From a virus: a DNA stretch of 62,440 nt. Below are positions 51,406 through 59,860 of this stretch, piece by piece; the first letter of the stretch is position 1, and the number at the start of each line of letters is the position of its first letter. Location: IMG/VR virus record IMGVR_UViG_3300009026_000010, positions 1-62,440 of that record, one strand, 5' to 3'. The notes under the pieces are model-generated. The model was not told where the DNA came from. It saw only the letters and a program-made list of their open reading frames with translations, and did no database searches. The position numbers were made by a program, and so were the translations under genes.

Positions 51406-52574
51406 CGCGGTACTACCTCCACATCGCAGTGATCACCAATTGCTGCTGCGTTTTTAGTTACGCCTCTGTTGAGTGACGTTACTACTGTCCTCACACCATC
51501 GACTTCGATGAAGCCAGACGCACCAGCCTGCGCACGGTTTGGTAAATAGTTGTCCTCATTCGGGAATGTAACAGCTCCGTCAGGAGTCCCGAATACCTGT
51601 CCTTCTTCAGTAAACCAAGTAGCTCTGTCATCTGGCAGAGTGATGCCGGTAAACGCCACGGCACCGCGATTTACCACTACCCGTTGCCTGTGTTCAGTAG
51701 TACCTATCCCAGAGATAAAATACGTCTTATCTGCGGTTATGTATACCCCCAAACCTGCACTTACTACATTTGTGATTTCCTGTGGAAACTGGATAACATC
51801 CTGAGCATCGCATAAATGTGGCGAATAAGGTTTGGTCATCCATAGATACCGTCCTCTGGCCATTAGGATAACAGCTCCGACCGACGCAAGAATAGCGGCC
51901 ATGGGGGGCGCAGAATCGTTAGCGGTAGTAAGTCGTTCGCCATCATCAAAAACACGAGTGACAGCGTAACTGGCAGCTGAATCACCTTGGTAATAGAGCG
52001 TCTGGCTATCCACCGCACTCACATATACTCTATCGCCCGACTGCTCAGTATACACACGAATCTGACGGCCTTCGGGCAGTTTGATGATCTTGACCTCACC
52101 GCCTGACTCTTCGCCTCGGTCAGACATCCGTGTAACCGCCACTTTATAGATACCTGCAGGTAAGCTGCCGGGTTCATCCACAATGGAGAAAGCAGGCGGG
52201 TACATACCCCATGGATACAACTCTCTACCGTCGAAGCACAGGGTCTCAGCTACGGTGCTGATATACAAAATGCCTTGATGCTCTACACCAGTGATACGCC
52301 CCGAAGCGTTGACTTGGCCAATCAACCGAGGAATGCCTTTCTCAAGCACAAAGACTTCATCGTTTTCTATGAACAACAAAGCGCCGTTGATACTGGCAGC
52401 GAAGCGAATATCAACCCCCTCGTATATCTTTCTGGCTCCGTTACGCAGAGTGAGCTTGCCATCATCACGGGCATCCATGTTGATTGCGTCTCGCACAAAG
52501 TTCTCTGGCAACCGGTCAGGGTCAGCCATGTTGTTCGCACCTAAAGACCAATCACTCTCTTTGGGGTATTCCAT
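51402..52574 (-). CDS. podovirus tail nozzle/tubular B-like protein, 390 aa
   Basis: The series of about 40-60-residue beta blades (G-A-L-L-F-I-E-N-D, G-I-L-Y-I-S, G-x-Y-K-V-A-V-T, W-x-T-x-x-G-Q-V-F) and the M-A-x-P-x-R-L-P-x-N-F-V-R-D-A-x-N start suit the beta-propeller tail-nozzle proteins of podoviruses. It would close the tail channel below the adaptor. Confidence 0.65.
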   Translation of the reverse strand: MEYPKESDWSLGANNMADPDRLPENFVRDAINMDARDDGKLTLRNGARKIYEGVDIRFAASINGALLFIENDEVFVLEKGIPRLIGQVNASGRITGVEHQGILYISTVAETLCFDGRELYPWGMYPPAFSIVDEPGSLPAGIYKVAVTRMSDRGEESGGEVKIIKLPEGRQIRVYTEQSGDRVYVSAVDSQTLYYQGDSAASYAVTRVFDDGERLTTANDSAPPMAAILASVGAVILMARGRYLWMTKPYSPHLCDAQDVIQFPQEITNVVSAGLGVYITADKTYFISGIGTTEHRQRVVVNRGAVAFTGITLPDDRATWFTEEGQVFGTPDGAVTFPNEDNYLPNRAQAGASGFIEVDGVRTVVTSLNRGVTKNAAAIGDHCDVEVVPR

Positions 52575-52583
52575 GATGCCTTC

Positions 52584-53072
52584 CTACTCAGGTGTCAGGG
52601 CGTCGTAGGACCATTCGCAGACAAGTCCTCGATTCCGAGCTGTCTCATAAGCTCCAGTGAGGATTTCCGCCTCTCCGTCAGCATCTTCCAGCAATCCGGC
52701 GAGCACTCTGACGGTCTCGGCAGTTGTCGCCCATTGGGTGGCAAGGCGGGAATTGTCAACTGCGAATCGTCTGCGGAGCTGGGCGATTTCGTCTCGCAGC
52801 CGCTGAGCATCATCGCCAGCAGCGATAGCAGCAGCATCGTTCTGAATAGCATCTTGTTCTCCTATAGCGGCAGCTTCATCTACGCCTTTCTGCATACGGC
52901 GTTCTTCCTTTCGAGCAGCTGACACAGCAGCTGCCTGAGCTTCAGCAGCTTCGCGCTTGATGTTGGACACATCTGCTTCCCACCGGGCTGACTGATACAT
53001 CCACGCAGGCACCGCGCCTACCAAGAAAGCAATCAGGTATGGGGTAAGAGCACGAAGCACAGCCAAGTTCAT
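52584..53072 (-). CDS. Rz: Rz-like inner-membrane spanin
   Basis: 162 aa with one N-terminal transmembrane anchor (about 6-25), then a long Ala/Glu/Arg-rich periplasmic coiled coil (about 30-125) and a short C-terminal tail: the layout of an i-spanin. Spanins fuse inner and outer membranes after endolysin action. The start overlaps the endolysin gene's end by four bases. The Rz1 gene lies inside in another frame. Confidence 0.85.
   Translation of the reverse strand: MNLAVLRALTPYLIAFLVGAVPAWMYQSARWEADVSNIKREAAEAQAAAVSAARKEERRMQKGVDEAAAIGEQDAIQNDAAAIAAGDDAQRLRDEIAQLRRRFAVDNSRLATQWATTAETVRVLAGLLEDADGEAEILTGAYETARNRGLVCEWSYDALTPE
52595..52852 (-). CDS. Rz1: Rz1-like outer-membrane spanin lipoprotein, nested in Rz
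   Basis: 85 aa. A hydrophobic signal (residues 3-16) ends in L-S-G-C, with Cys19 as the lipidation site of signal peptidase II, followed by a Pro/Ser-rich mature chain with three more Cys. It lies wholly within Rz in another frame, the embedded arrangement known from phage T7 and some lambdoid phages. The mature protein would link the outer membrane to Rz. Confidence 0.85.
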   Translation of the reverse strand: MLFRTMLLLSLLAMMLSGCETKSPSSADDSQLTIPALPPNGRQLPRPSECSPDCWKMLTERRKSSLELMRQLGIEDLSANGPTTP

Positions 53073-53455
53073 GGGTACTTCCTCCGATCAAGTTCGAAGT
53101 GCGGACCATCTTTGAACGTACGCCAGTCACCGCCCCATACGATAGGGACATCCAAGGACTGAGCAGCACGCTTCATGGCATCTGCAAGTTTATAGTACAG
53201 AGGCCAGTCCCAGCTCATACGTGTGCCGATATATGCTGCCAAGTCAACGGCGTGGCCTGTCAGGTGACGACTATTGAGCGTCCTACTGGCTCCGGCTGCT
53301 TTCAGCTCGCGTTGGCGCTCAATAGTACGCAGCCCTTCAGCCACACCAAAATCAACTTCAGTAAGCTCGATAGCCAGCTTCACCACTGATACAAGATCAG
53401 GGTGTACGCCTTCCATATTAGAAAGGCTGCGCTTACTGAGCTTGAACTTACTCAT
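53069..53455 (-). CDS. endolysin, M15-type L,D/D-Ala peptidase
   Basis: 128 aa, shorter than most endolysins. N-terminal helix, G-V-A-E-G-L-R (37-43), S-R-H-L-T-G-H-A-V-D-L (62-72) with H64 and D71, and D-G-P-H-F-E-L with H119: the zinc ligands and catalytic Asp of the M15/VanY-type peptidase family. It should cleave peptidoglycan stem or cross-link bonds. No signal peptide, so it needs the holin. Confidence 0.85.
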   Translation of the reverse strand: MSKFKLSKRSLSNMEGVHPDLVSVVKLAIELTEVDFGVAEGLRTIERQRELKAAGASRTLNSRHLTGHAVDLAAYIGTRMSWDWPLYYKLADAMKRAAQSLDVPIVWGGDWRTFKDGPHFELDRRKYP

Positions 53456-53801
53456 TTTTTTCCGTCATCTTGTCTATTTTGTTTTTGGCAAACCGCTCGA
53501 TAAGGCTGCTGGTGACATCGCCGCCTAACACTGCCGTGAAGATACATATAGCCGCTGCCGTATATGGGTGCATGTCATATGACATCGCTACCATGAACGT
53601 AGCAAGTCCGGTAAGACCTGCAGCACCGAAGCGCATAAGGATTCGGCAGACTATCTGTTTCCAAGTCATATCGGTAATGGAAGAAGCCCGAAGCATTTCT
53701 CCACTCAGTCCTGATGCCATAGCCAACACAACGATAATCCAGAGAGGAAGATCGGCTATGTTTTTTATCGCATCGCCTACTTGCTGATGAGGGTCTGTCA
53801 T
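53448..53801 (-). CDS. holin (LydA-like)
   Basis: ATG 53801 has GGAAGAA upstream; the longer frame extends into the adaptor gene. 117 aa with three hydrophobic segments (about 19-37, 50-72, 75-97) and a charged C-terminus (K-N-K-I-D-K-M). Topology and size suit LydA-type phage holins. It overlaps the endolysin start by eight bases. Confidence 0.75.
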   Translation of the reverse strand: MTDPHQQVGDAIKNIADLPLWIIVVLAMASGLSGEMLRASSITDMTWKQIVCRILMRFGAAGLTGLATFMVAMSYDMHPYTAAAICIFTAVLGGDVTSSLIERFAKNKIDKMTEKNE

Positions 53802-53826
53802 AGTACTTCTTCCTTCTGTTGCTTTT

Positions 53827-54489
53827 TTATAAACCGCCATAGCCGGTACTGATATTCTGCGGGCCGTTGCGTCTTTGCGATTCCGAAGTTGTGTAGCCAT
53901 CTATTAGATACTCAAAGGCGTTAAGGCTTTGTTCCGAAGTCTCTCTGTTGAAAGTCTCAGCATCATTCTTTTTGAACGCCAAAAACTTCATCCACTCCAT
54001 AATCGCTGGTCGAAGTTGGTGTGGTACTTCGAATCGTTTACCACACTCCAGCTCTGACAGAGGAAGACGGTAGATTACCAAACGCAGCTCCCCAGCAGTC
54101 TCAGGGGTAGGGTACAAACGAGCGTTTGTGCTCCCGGTATACAACACACGCGGTCTACCGGAAGTAGAAAACAGGCGCACTCCCTGCGCGATTGCAGCAT
54201 CCAATGAATCAATTTCGAGATAGCATTCTTGACCGTTCTCTACCCATACTGCTCCCCGAATACGGAGTATAGAAGGGAAGATGGCGATGTCTGCTTCTCC
54301 GGCAAAGACTTCATACCGCGCTGCGTCAGTACTCATGTCTTGGATACACAAGGTTCGTTGAGCTACGACACTTTCACCCTCAGACATATAGCTGAAAATC
54401 TCCCGGTCAGACCAGAAGTACGGAGCGATGTTATCGCCCGTACGGACACGGAACTCTTTCAACATTTGTTCGGGGGTGTCAGTGTACAT
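53827..54489 (-). CDS. head-tail adaptor protein, 220 aa
   Basis: A helical domain (about 1-60: E-Q-M-L-K-E-F-R-V-R-T-G-D, F-W-S-D-R-E-I-F-S-Y-M-S-E-G), a beta insert and an E-V-P-H-Q-L-R-P-A-I-M-E-W-M segment before a final helical region match the adaptor family of podovirus head-tail junctions (DUF6682-like). It would connect portal and nozzle. Confidence 0.75.
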   Translation of the reverse strand: MYTDTPEQMLKEFRVRTGDNIAPYFWSDREIFSYMSEGESVVAQRTLCIQDMSTDAARYEVFAGEADIAIFPSILRIRGAVWVENGQECYLEIDSLDAAIAQGVRLFSTSGRPRVLYTGSTNARLYPTPETAGELRLVIYRLPLSELECGKRFEVPHQLRPAIMEWMKFLAFKKNDAETFNRETSEQSLNAFEYLIDGYTTSESQRRNGPQNISTGYGGL

Positions 54490-54492
54490 AGC

Positions 54493-54897
54493 TTAGTTGA
54501 TCCCGTGCTCAGCCTTATACTCTTTCCACACCTTGTCGCGCTCGGTGTTAGAAATCTGGAAGCCACTGATGGTCTCCAAAGAACGAACCTGTGGCGCACC
54601 GTTGCGGGTGTAGTCAGTAGGTTCTTCGCGCTCTCGGATAACATCCATGGCAGCGAACAGAGCAATCCGACGCTCTTCAGCAACTTCTTCGCTGTACTGC
54701 TCAATGGTAATCAGCTCAGGAGCTTCTGTATCCTCCGTGACAGGCACACAACCAGCTGCCTGCACAGCGGCGATTACTCGCTTGCTGTTCGGTACATAAG
54801 TAGTGGTATTGGCTTTGAAGCCGATGGAATAACCGTCGAGGGTGGCAACTACCACGTCTCGCAGTGAAATATATGGGACTTTTTGTTGGACGCTCAT
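54493..54897 (-). CDS. virion-associated protein, 134 aa
   Basis: N-terminal beta-rich part, central acidic helix with two E-E-R-I-A/E-R-E-E-P pieces, a C-terminal basic helix. No domain recognised. It lies after the terminator that closes the capsid unit, so it likely starts a new transcript with the adaptor gene. Confidence 0.6.
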   Translation of the reverse strand: MSVQQKVPYISLRDVVVATLDGYSIGFKANTTTYVPNSKRVIAAVQAAGCVPVTEDTEAPELITIEQYSEEVAEERRIALFAAMDVIREREEPTDYTRNGAPQVRSLETISGFQISNTERDKVWKEYKAEHGIN

Positions 54898-54919
54898 GCG
54901 TTTCTTCTCCGATGGTTAG

Positions 54920-54947
54920 AAAAAAGGGAGGGGATTGCTCCCCTCCC
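54920..54947 (-). terminator. Rho-independent terminator after the decoration-like gene
   Basis: On the minus strand GGGAGGGGA pairs with TCCCCTCCC (stem 54926-54947, 4-nt loop) and is followed by six Us. It lies 13 bases after the stop at 54961. Confidence 0.9.
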
Positions 54948-54960
54948 AAGCTCCCAAACT

Positions 54961-55359
54961 TTACTGTACTTCGTTGCCGCGATCTACGACGATGTACTGC
55001 GCAATAACACGCAATGCACCAGCAGTCGCGCCAGTGGTAGCTACACCAGTGAAGGTGATAGCGCCACCATTGGGGAAGTACGTTCCAGCACCCGCCGAGA
55101 ACGCTGTGAAGCCAGCAGTCTCGATGTCGGCGTCATTCAGCAGTGCGTTAGCGGCACCACCTTCCAGACCAACATCCAACAGACCAGCGCCAGTAGCGTT
55201 GAACGGGGTAATTACCAATACACCACCGCTCAGCAAGATTGCGCCCGGAGGCAACTCAATCTTGATGGTAGACAGGCCAGCAGGCAAGAGGTCATCGACC
55301 TCAAGCAGCTGTTCTGCAGCCAGCGGATACTGGCGGTAGTTGTTTTGCAGAGTAGCCAT
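54961..55359 (-). CDS. capsid decoration-like protein, 132 aa
   Basis: The gene follows the major capsid gene by 12 bases. Composition is Gly/Ala/Thr-rich and beta, with L-P-P-G-A-I-L-L-S-G-G, similar to small head-decoration or head-fibre base proteins. A strong terminator follows, so it forms a capsid-decoration pair. The assignment is by context and composition. Confidence 0.6.
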   Translation of the reverse strand: MATLQNNYRQYPLAAEQLLEVDDLLPAGLSTIKIELPPGAILLSGGVLVITPFNATGAGLLDVGLEGGAANALLNDADIETAGFTAFSAGAGTYFPNGGAITFTGVATTGATAGALRVIAQYIVVDRGNEVQ

Positions 55360-55371
55360 TTCGATATCCTC

Positions 55372-56490
55372 TTACTGTGCTACGTAGCAGTTGATCACAC
55401 CGAAATCTTCGGTGGAGCCGCCTTCGTAGATGTTGGGGAACTGAGGCTTCAGCAGGCCGAAGATTTTGCCGATGGCGATACCCTGACGGTTGCCATAGTC
55501 AAACTCTTTTTCCTCCCAGACTGGAGCGCCAATGTCGGCCATACCCAGTGCCTGAGCACCGCAGAACAGTACAGAGCAACCATCGACAGTACCGTCACCG
55601 CCCCACTTGCTGCCAGAAGCCAGACCAGCAGTGTTGTATACGTGACGGAAATCGTGGATAACCAGACCGTCAACAGTAGTCACACCACCAGCAAACAACT
55701 GGTTGCTTGCGGAACGCGGACCGGCACCACGCAGGTTAGCGATGTAGTCCGGGTCGAGCTTCAGCTTGGCCATTGCTTGCGGAGACAGGAAGACGTGATA
55801 CAGCTCTTCCCCGCCATCGCCACGCAGACCACGCATATAGCGCGAACGGGCATAAGCCTTGAGTTCTACCAACATTGCGTAGCTGGGCTTGTCATCGACA
55901 GTAACGTCAGTGGTAGCAGCGTTGGCAACCAGTGCCTTGGCAGTGCTATCCCAGCGCAGACGACGATTTGCAGAAGGAGGAGCTACATCAGCAGCGAACT
56001 CCAGATTCGGCAGATCAGACACCGGGCGCAGAACACCGTTGGTGCCGCGAGCGTAGGTCACACCGGCCAGCGTCAGGAACGCCAGTTGGTCGATACGGTC
56101 GCTCATCCAGTACGCCAGCATGTCACGGCTGGTGAAACGGAAGTTCACGATAGACTTCTGGTCAGCCATACGGCCTTCCTGCACGTTGGCGTCACGCAGC
56201 TGATCCATGCGGATCACCCGGTCGTGGGACAACAGCGCTTCTTCGTTACCTTCCAGCTGGCGATCACCAGCTACACCGTCACCCTGCATGTCAGACAGCA
56301 AGGTCAATACGGCTCGGGCACCTTTCTCGTTCTTACGGAGTTCGGTGACACGTTGAATCATTGAGTTGGGGCCAGTGCCAGTGAATTTCTCCACAAAGCT
56401 GGCGTTACGGGCGCGCTTCCAAAAGTCCAGCGACCATGCGGTCTTCTGTTCTTCGGTGAGCCGCGCAAAGTTTGTCATGTTTCCAGACAT
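55372..56490 (-). CDS. major capsid protein, N4-gp56 family
   Basis: 372 aa. N-terminal W-S-L-D-F-W-K-R-A-R-N, F-T-G-T-G-P-N-S-M-I-Q, a G-D-G-V-A-G-D-R-Q-L-E-G-N-E-E-A-L turn, N-x-R-x-A-D-Q-K-S-like part and a C-terminal V-W-E-E-K-E-F-D-Y-G-N-R segment are characteristic of the N4-gp56 (DUF4043-like) capsid family with an HK97 fold. SD GGAGAGG. Placed between terminators on both sides with its decoration gene. Confidence 0.9.
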   Translation of the reverse strand: MSGNMTNFARLTEEQKTAWSLDFWKRARNASFVEKFTGTGPNSMIQRVTELRKNEKGARAVLTLLSDMQGDGVAGDRQLEGNEEALLSHDRVIRMDQLRDANVQEGRMADQKSIVNFRFTSRDMLAYWMSDRIDQLAFLTLAGVTYARGTNGVLRPVSDLPNLEFAADVAPPSANRRLRWDSTAKALVANAATTDVTVDDKPSYAMLVELKAYARSRYMRGLRGDGGEELYHVFLSPQAMAKLKLDPDYIANLRGAGPRSASNQLFAGGVTTVDGLVIHDFRHVYNTAGLASGSKWGGDGTVDGCSVLFCGAQALGMADIGAPVWEEKEFDYGNRQGIAIGKIFGLLKPQFPNIYEGGSTEDFGVINCYVAQ

Positions 56491-56634
56491 GGCGATGCCT
56501 CTCCGGTACGGTGATAAGTATGAAGTCGTATGGGTGGTACTTCAGGATTCGAGGTGCGCTCTCGATAGCGGGGGTGAGCACTGCGCGGCTCTGAGCGGGG
56601 TGGACAAATACGTCCGTAGTCAGACTATAGAAGC

Positions 56635-56663
56635 AAAAAAGCCGGAACGCAAGTTCCGGCTTT
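56635..56663 (-). terminator. Rho-independent terminator between scaffold and capsid genes
   Basis: Minus-strand GCCGGAAC/GTTCCGGC stem (56641-56660), TTGC loop, then six Us. It stops scaffold-region transcripts before the capsid gene. The remaining 56491-56634 leader should contain the capsid promoter, but I cannot point to clear -35/-10 boxes. Confidence 0.9.
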
Positions 56664-56681
56664 AAATAACTTCGCTATTTA

Positions 56682-57722
56682 TTACACGAAGTCGCCTCGG
56701 GCAACAGCAAGTTCCTCTTCACTGATGTTGTCCAAATCTTTTAGTGTCCGAACTGTCTTCACAGCAGCAGTATCCGTAGTACCTGCTTTAGACAAATCCG
56801 GCGCTTGTGAAGTTACTGCTGCGGCCGTACGACGCTTACCTTCAGCTTGCCGTGTTGCACGAGTTTCGTCGCCAAGTTTAGGTTCCGCAGGACTTGCAGG
56901 GGCTTCTTTAGCTTCGCCGAGCACATACTTCACTGCTTTACGCATAGCTACTGACTTACTTGGGCTGGTCTGCAGAAGACCTGCATACAGATCGTTAATC
57001 TCTGCCACCAGATCAGCATTATAACTATCATCGTTCTTATCAAGTTCCGGGTGCTCAGTAGTAATCTCGGTGATAGTACTCGCAAACTCCCTGTTCTCGA
57101 AACGCTCTTCCACGATAGCTTCAGCTTCGGCCGAAGACTCCAGACGAGCAATCTTACGATCTACGCCACGGAGCTGAGACAACAGAGTCTCGGCTTTCTC
57201 AGGGTCAGAGTTGAGAGCTGCGTGATACTCTTTCTCAAGCTTGGCAGCTGTAGTCTCCAACTCAGTGAGCTGTTCCGCTACCTGCTTGTCGCCGGTCTTT
57301 TTCTCAAGCTGCCGTTGTAGAGCCGCTTTCTCGTCTAAGAGTTGCTGGATTCGGCGCTCGGCACGCGAAGGTTTCTTAGCGCCCTTGTCCTGATCCTTGC
57401 CTTCCTTGCTATCCGCGCCCTTGTCTTCATCCTCGGCTTCGACATCATCCTCTCCCTCTTCTTTGGCTGTGTCTTCTACTTTACCGGACTTGGCTGGGGC
57501 TTTTTCGGTGGGCTTGGCGGCGGCTTTTTCTTCTTCCTTCGCATCCTCAATAAGTTTGCGTGTGGCATCAGTGTCCGACTCTTCAGAGAACAGAGAAGGG
57601 TCGAAATCGTGTCCGTAATCAACATCGCCACCATCGTCAGTGCTCCCTGTGTTTCCCGGAAGGTCTGCGCCTTCTTCAGCGGGGGCCATATAGATAGTGT
57701 TCAGGAGTTTATTTCTTAACAT
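56682..57722 (-). CDS. scaffold-like protein, 346 aa
   Basis: ATG 57722 (GGAGAA upstream) is preferred to a TTG at 57758; it overlaps the portal gene's end by 14 bases. An acidic Ser/Asp/Glu-rich N-terminus (about 10-110) precedes a coiled coil (about 115-205) and a disordered tail. The gene order portal-scaffold-capsid and this composition fit a capsid assembly scaffold. Confidence 0.75.
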   Translation of the reverse strand: MLRNKLLNTIYMAPAEEGADLPGNTGSTDDGGDVDYGHDFDPSLFSEESDTDATRKLIEDAKEEEKAAAKPTEKAPAKSGKVEDTAKEEGEDDVEAEDEDKGADSKEGKDQDKGAKKPSRAERRIQQLLDEKAALQRQLEKKTGDKQVAEQLTELETTAAKLEKEYHAALNSDPEKAETLLSQLRGVDRKIARLESSAEAEAIVEERFENREFASTITEITTEHPELDKNDDSYNADLVAEINDLYAGLLQTSPSKSVAMRKAVKYVLGEAKEAPASPAEPKLGDETRATRQAEGKRRTAAAVTSQAPDLSKAGTTDTAAVKTVRTLKDLDNISEEELAVARGDFV

Positions 57723-59850
57723 TGGCCGATTCTCCGGTCTGTTTGGTTTTTTCAGCAATACGCGCTTTCACACGTTCGGTAACAGCGTCGAGACGAATCT
57801 TCTCGCGCTCAACTTCCAACTTCCGCTCTTCCAGAGCCAACTTCCGTTCTTCCAAGGCGAACTTCCGTTCCTCGGTACGCTCAGCAGCTTCCAGACGTTG
57901 TTTCTCGATGATAGTACGTGCTTGGTCAGGTGTCATTTCATCAGCATCCTGAGCTTCCTTCAGGGCTGCTACCTGCTTCTGCTCAGCCTGAGCACTCTTG
58001 TTCGCTGCGTCAGCCTGCAGTCGGTCGTACTCACCACGCTTGGCCAAGACCTCAGCTTCCAGCATATCCAGCTCAAGCTGGCCGCGACGCTGCGCTTCAG
58101 GACTGTTCGCAGCTTCTTCCATGGACTTGATAATGTCCATCTTGTCGAGCAGACGGCTATTCTGTATGAGCACAGAGTCAGGGATCGGGATGTTGTTCTC
58201 GCGCATAGCCAAGGCTTGCTGGAACTGGCTATCTTCCAGAGACTCTTTGGCCGGAGCGCTGTCTACAGTGACCAGATACTCACCCAACGTAAGATCGTTG
58301 GTGATAGAGCCATCTTCACCCACTTCGTTGACTGTGAAGGACTCGTCGGGCTTACCGTCGATACCAGCGATGTACATGACGCGCTCTTCAACGTAGTAGT
58401 TCTGTACGATGCTGAGGATAGCGCGTGCCAAGATGACGTCAGTACGAATCAAGTTATCCAGAATCCGCGCCATGCCGGTGCGGCCTTGGTTCTGGTTCGC
58501 TTCCAGCGCACGGGCTGACACGTCAGCTCTGGCCTCGCCACGCATGTAGTCGGACACACCAAGCGCTTTCAGCATAGCCTCTGCCTTCTGGCTCAGGCGG
58601 TCGATGCCGGTAGGCACTTGGTTCGGCTGAATCTTCTCGATTTCGTCCAGACTGTTCGACATTTCAATGACCAGACCCGTCTCGGCACCACGCACCGACA
58701 GTTCTTCAGTGGTCATATTGGTCATAGCGCCTTTCTTGACCTTCCAGCCGCTGTTTGATGTGGTGTTAACGATATGCAGTTCTTGACTGACGGACTTGTT
58801 CAACAGCTCTTGTACACCGATAAGCTGTTCTACCAGACCGACAGACCGGCCGTTACGGAAGTGAGCGAAGTACGGCACAATAGTGAAGTGCTCGTAGGGA
58901 CTCCACTCATCATGCAGGACAATGTTACAAGCCACAGTAGTCCAACGTATCCGCTTGGCCAGCTTCTGCATGATGGCGATGTCAGGGTTACTGGCTTGGT
59001 ACTCAGCTATACGGTCTTCGTCCCAGTCGTCAGGCACCGGTCGCATGTCGCCGTGACGCAGGTTGACGAAGAACTTCCGCATAGTCAGCATGCGGTATTG
59101 ACGGTCGAATATACGTACGTAAGCTGCCTGCTCGACATCATCGTCAGGCACGCGGCCTTGCAGTTCGTAGGCGCTGGCTACGCGGTCGCGGAGGTCGTCA
59201 GATAGGTCAAGCCCGCCGTCATAGCTGGAAGTGACCTTGGAGCGCAGCTGGTCAGCCTTGTTCTTACCGTACAGAATTTCAACATCGTCGATAGTCAGCC
59301 AGCGAGTCACGCCGACGTCGTTCCAAGTGTCTGGGTCATACTCAGTGGCGTCGGCGTCGATCATGACGTTCTTGGGGTTCAGGCGGGTGACTCGCACTTC
59401 GCCCAGCATATTGTCATCGAATCCGAGTTTGACCTCATAGAAACCGCGACCGGTGATCAGACCGTCTTCGAACACGTCTGAGCGCACCCAAGTGAGGTTG
59501 TTCCCTTGGGAGATATGTTTGAACACTTTGTTGAGTACGTCAGAGGTCTTGTCAGCATTCTTACCGTAGCGCGGGCGATATCGTACTTCGTTGCGGTTGT
59601 TAATCTGCTCACCGAGCATAGTGTCGGTAGTTGTAAGCACAAAGTTCATGGTTACGTGCGGACGGCGCTGGCGGTCGAGCTTCGCTACTGTCTCTTCGTC
59701 CCACTGGTTGCCGAACCAGAAGCGTCCACACTTGTCACTGAGCAGTAAGTACTCAGTGAAGCCGTGGTCACGTAGGTATTCATACCGGTTCCATGTCTGC
59801 TCAGCCAGCTTAGTCTTACTGACTTTCTTCAGTGCTTTGTCCGACGCCAT
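57709..59850 (-). CDS. portal protein, P22-like
   Basis: 713 aa. D-R-Q-R-R-P-H-V-T-M-N, N-R-N-E-V-R-Y-R-P-R-Y-G and F-E-D-G-L-I-T-G-R-G-F-Y-E-V match the P22-type portal family, with helical stem region and a long C-terminal barrel-like coiled coil (about 590-700) rich in Glu, Arg and Lys. It forms the dodecameric DNA channel. SD AGGAG. Confidence 0.9.
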   Translation of the reverse strand: MASDKALKKVSKTKLAEQTWNRYEYLRDHGFTEYLLLSDKCGRFWFGNQWDEETVAKLDRQRRPHVTMNFVLTTTDTMLGEQINNRNEVRYRPRYGKNADKTSDVLNKVFKHISQGNNLTWVRSDVFEDGLITGRGFYEVKLGFDDNMLGEVRVTRLNPKNVMIDADATEYDPDTWNDVGVTRWLTIDDVEILYGKNKADQLRSKVTSSYDGGLDLSDDLRDRVASAYELQGRVPDDDVEQAAYVRIFDRQYRMLTMRKFFVNLRHGDMRPVPDDWDEDRIAEYQASNPDIAIMQKLAKRIRWTTVACNIVLHDEWSPYEHFTIVPYFAHFRNGRSVGLVEQLIGVQELLNKSVSQELHIVNTTSNSGWKVKKGAMTNMTTEELSVRGAETGLVIEMSNSLDEIEKIQPNQVPTGIDRLSQKAEAMLKALGVSDYMRGEARADVSARALEANQNQGRTGMARILDNLIRTDVILARAILSIVQNYYVEERVMYIAGIDGKPDESFTVNEVGEDGSITNDLTLGEYLVTVDSAPAKESLEDSQFQQALAMRENNIPIPDSVLIQNSRLLDKMDIIKSMEEAANSPEAQRRGQLELDMLEAEVLAKRGEYDRLQADAANKSAQAEQKQVAALKEAQDADEMTPDQARTIIEKQRLEAAERTEERKFALEERKLALEERKLEVEREKIRLDAVTERVKARIAEKTKQTGESANVKK

Positions 59851-59860
59851 CTATGTTCTC

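Noticed and set aside
54883-56364. A 493-codon open frame on the plus strand opposite the capsid and decoration genes
   Set aside because: It runs against the capsid gene of a clear family, lacks ribosome site and domain, and crosses a strong terminator.
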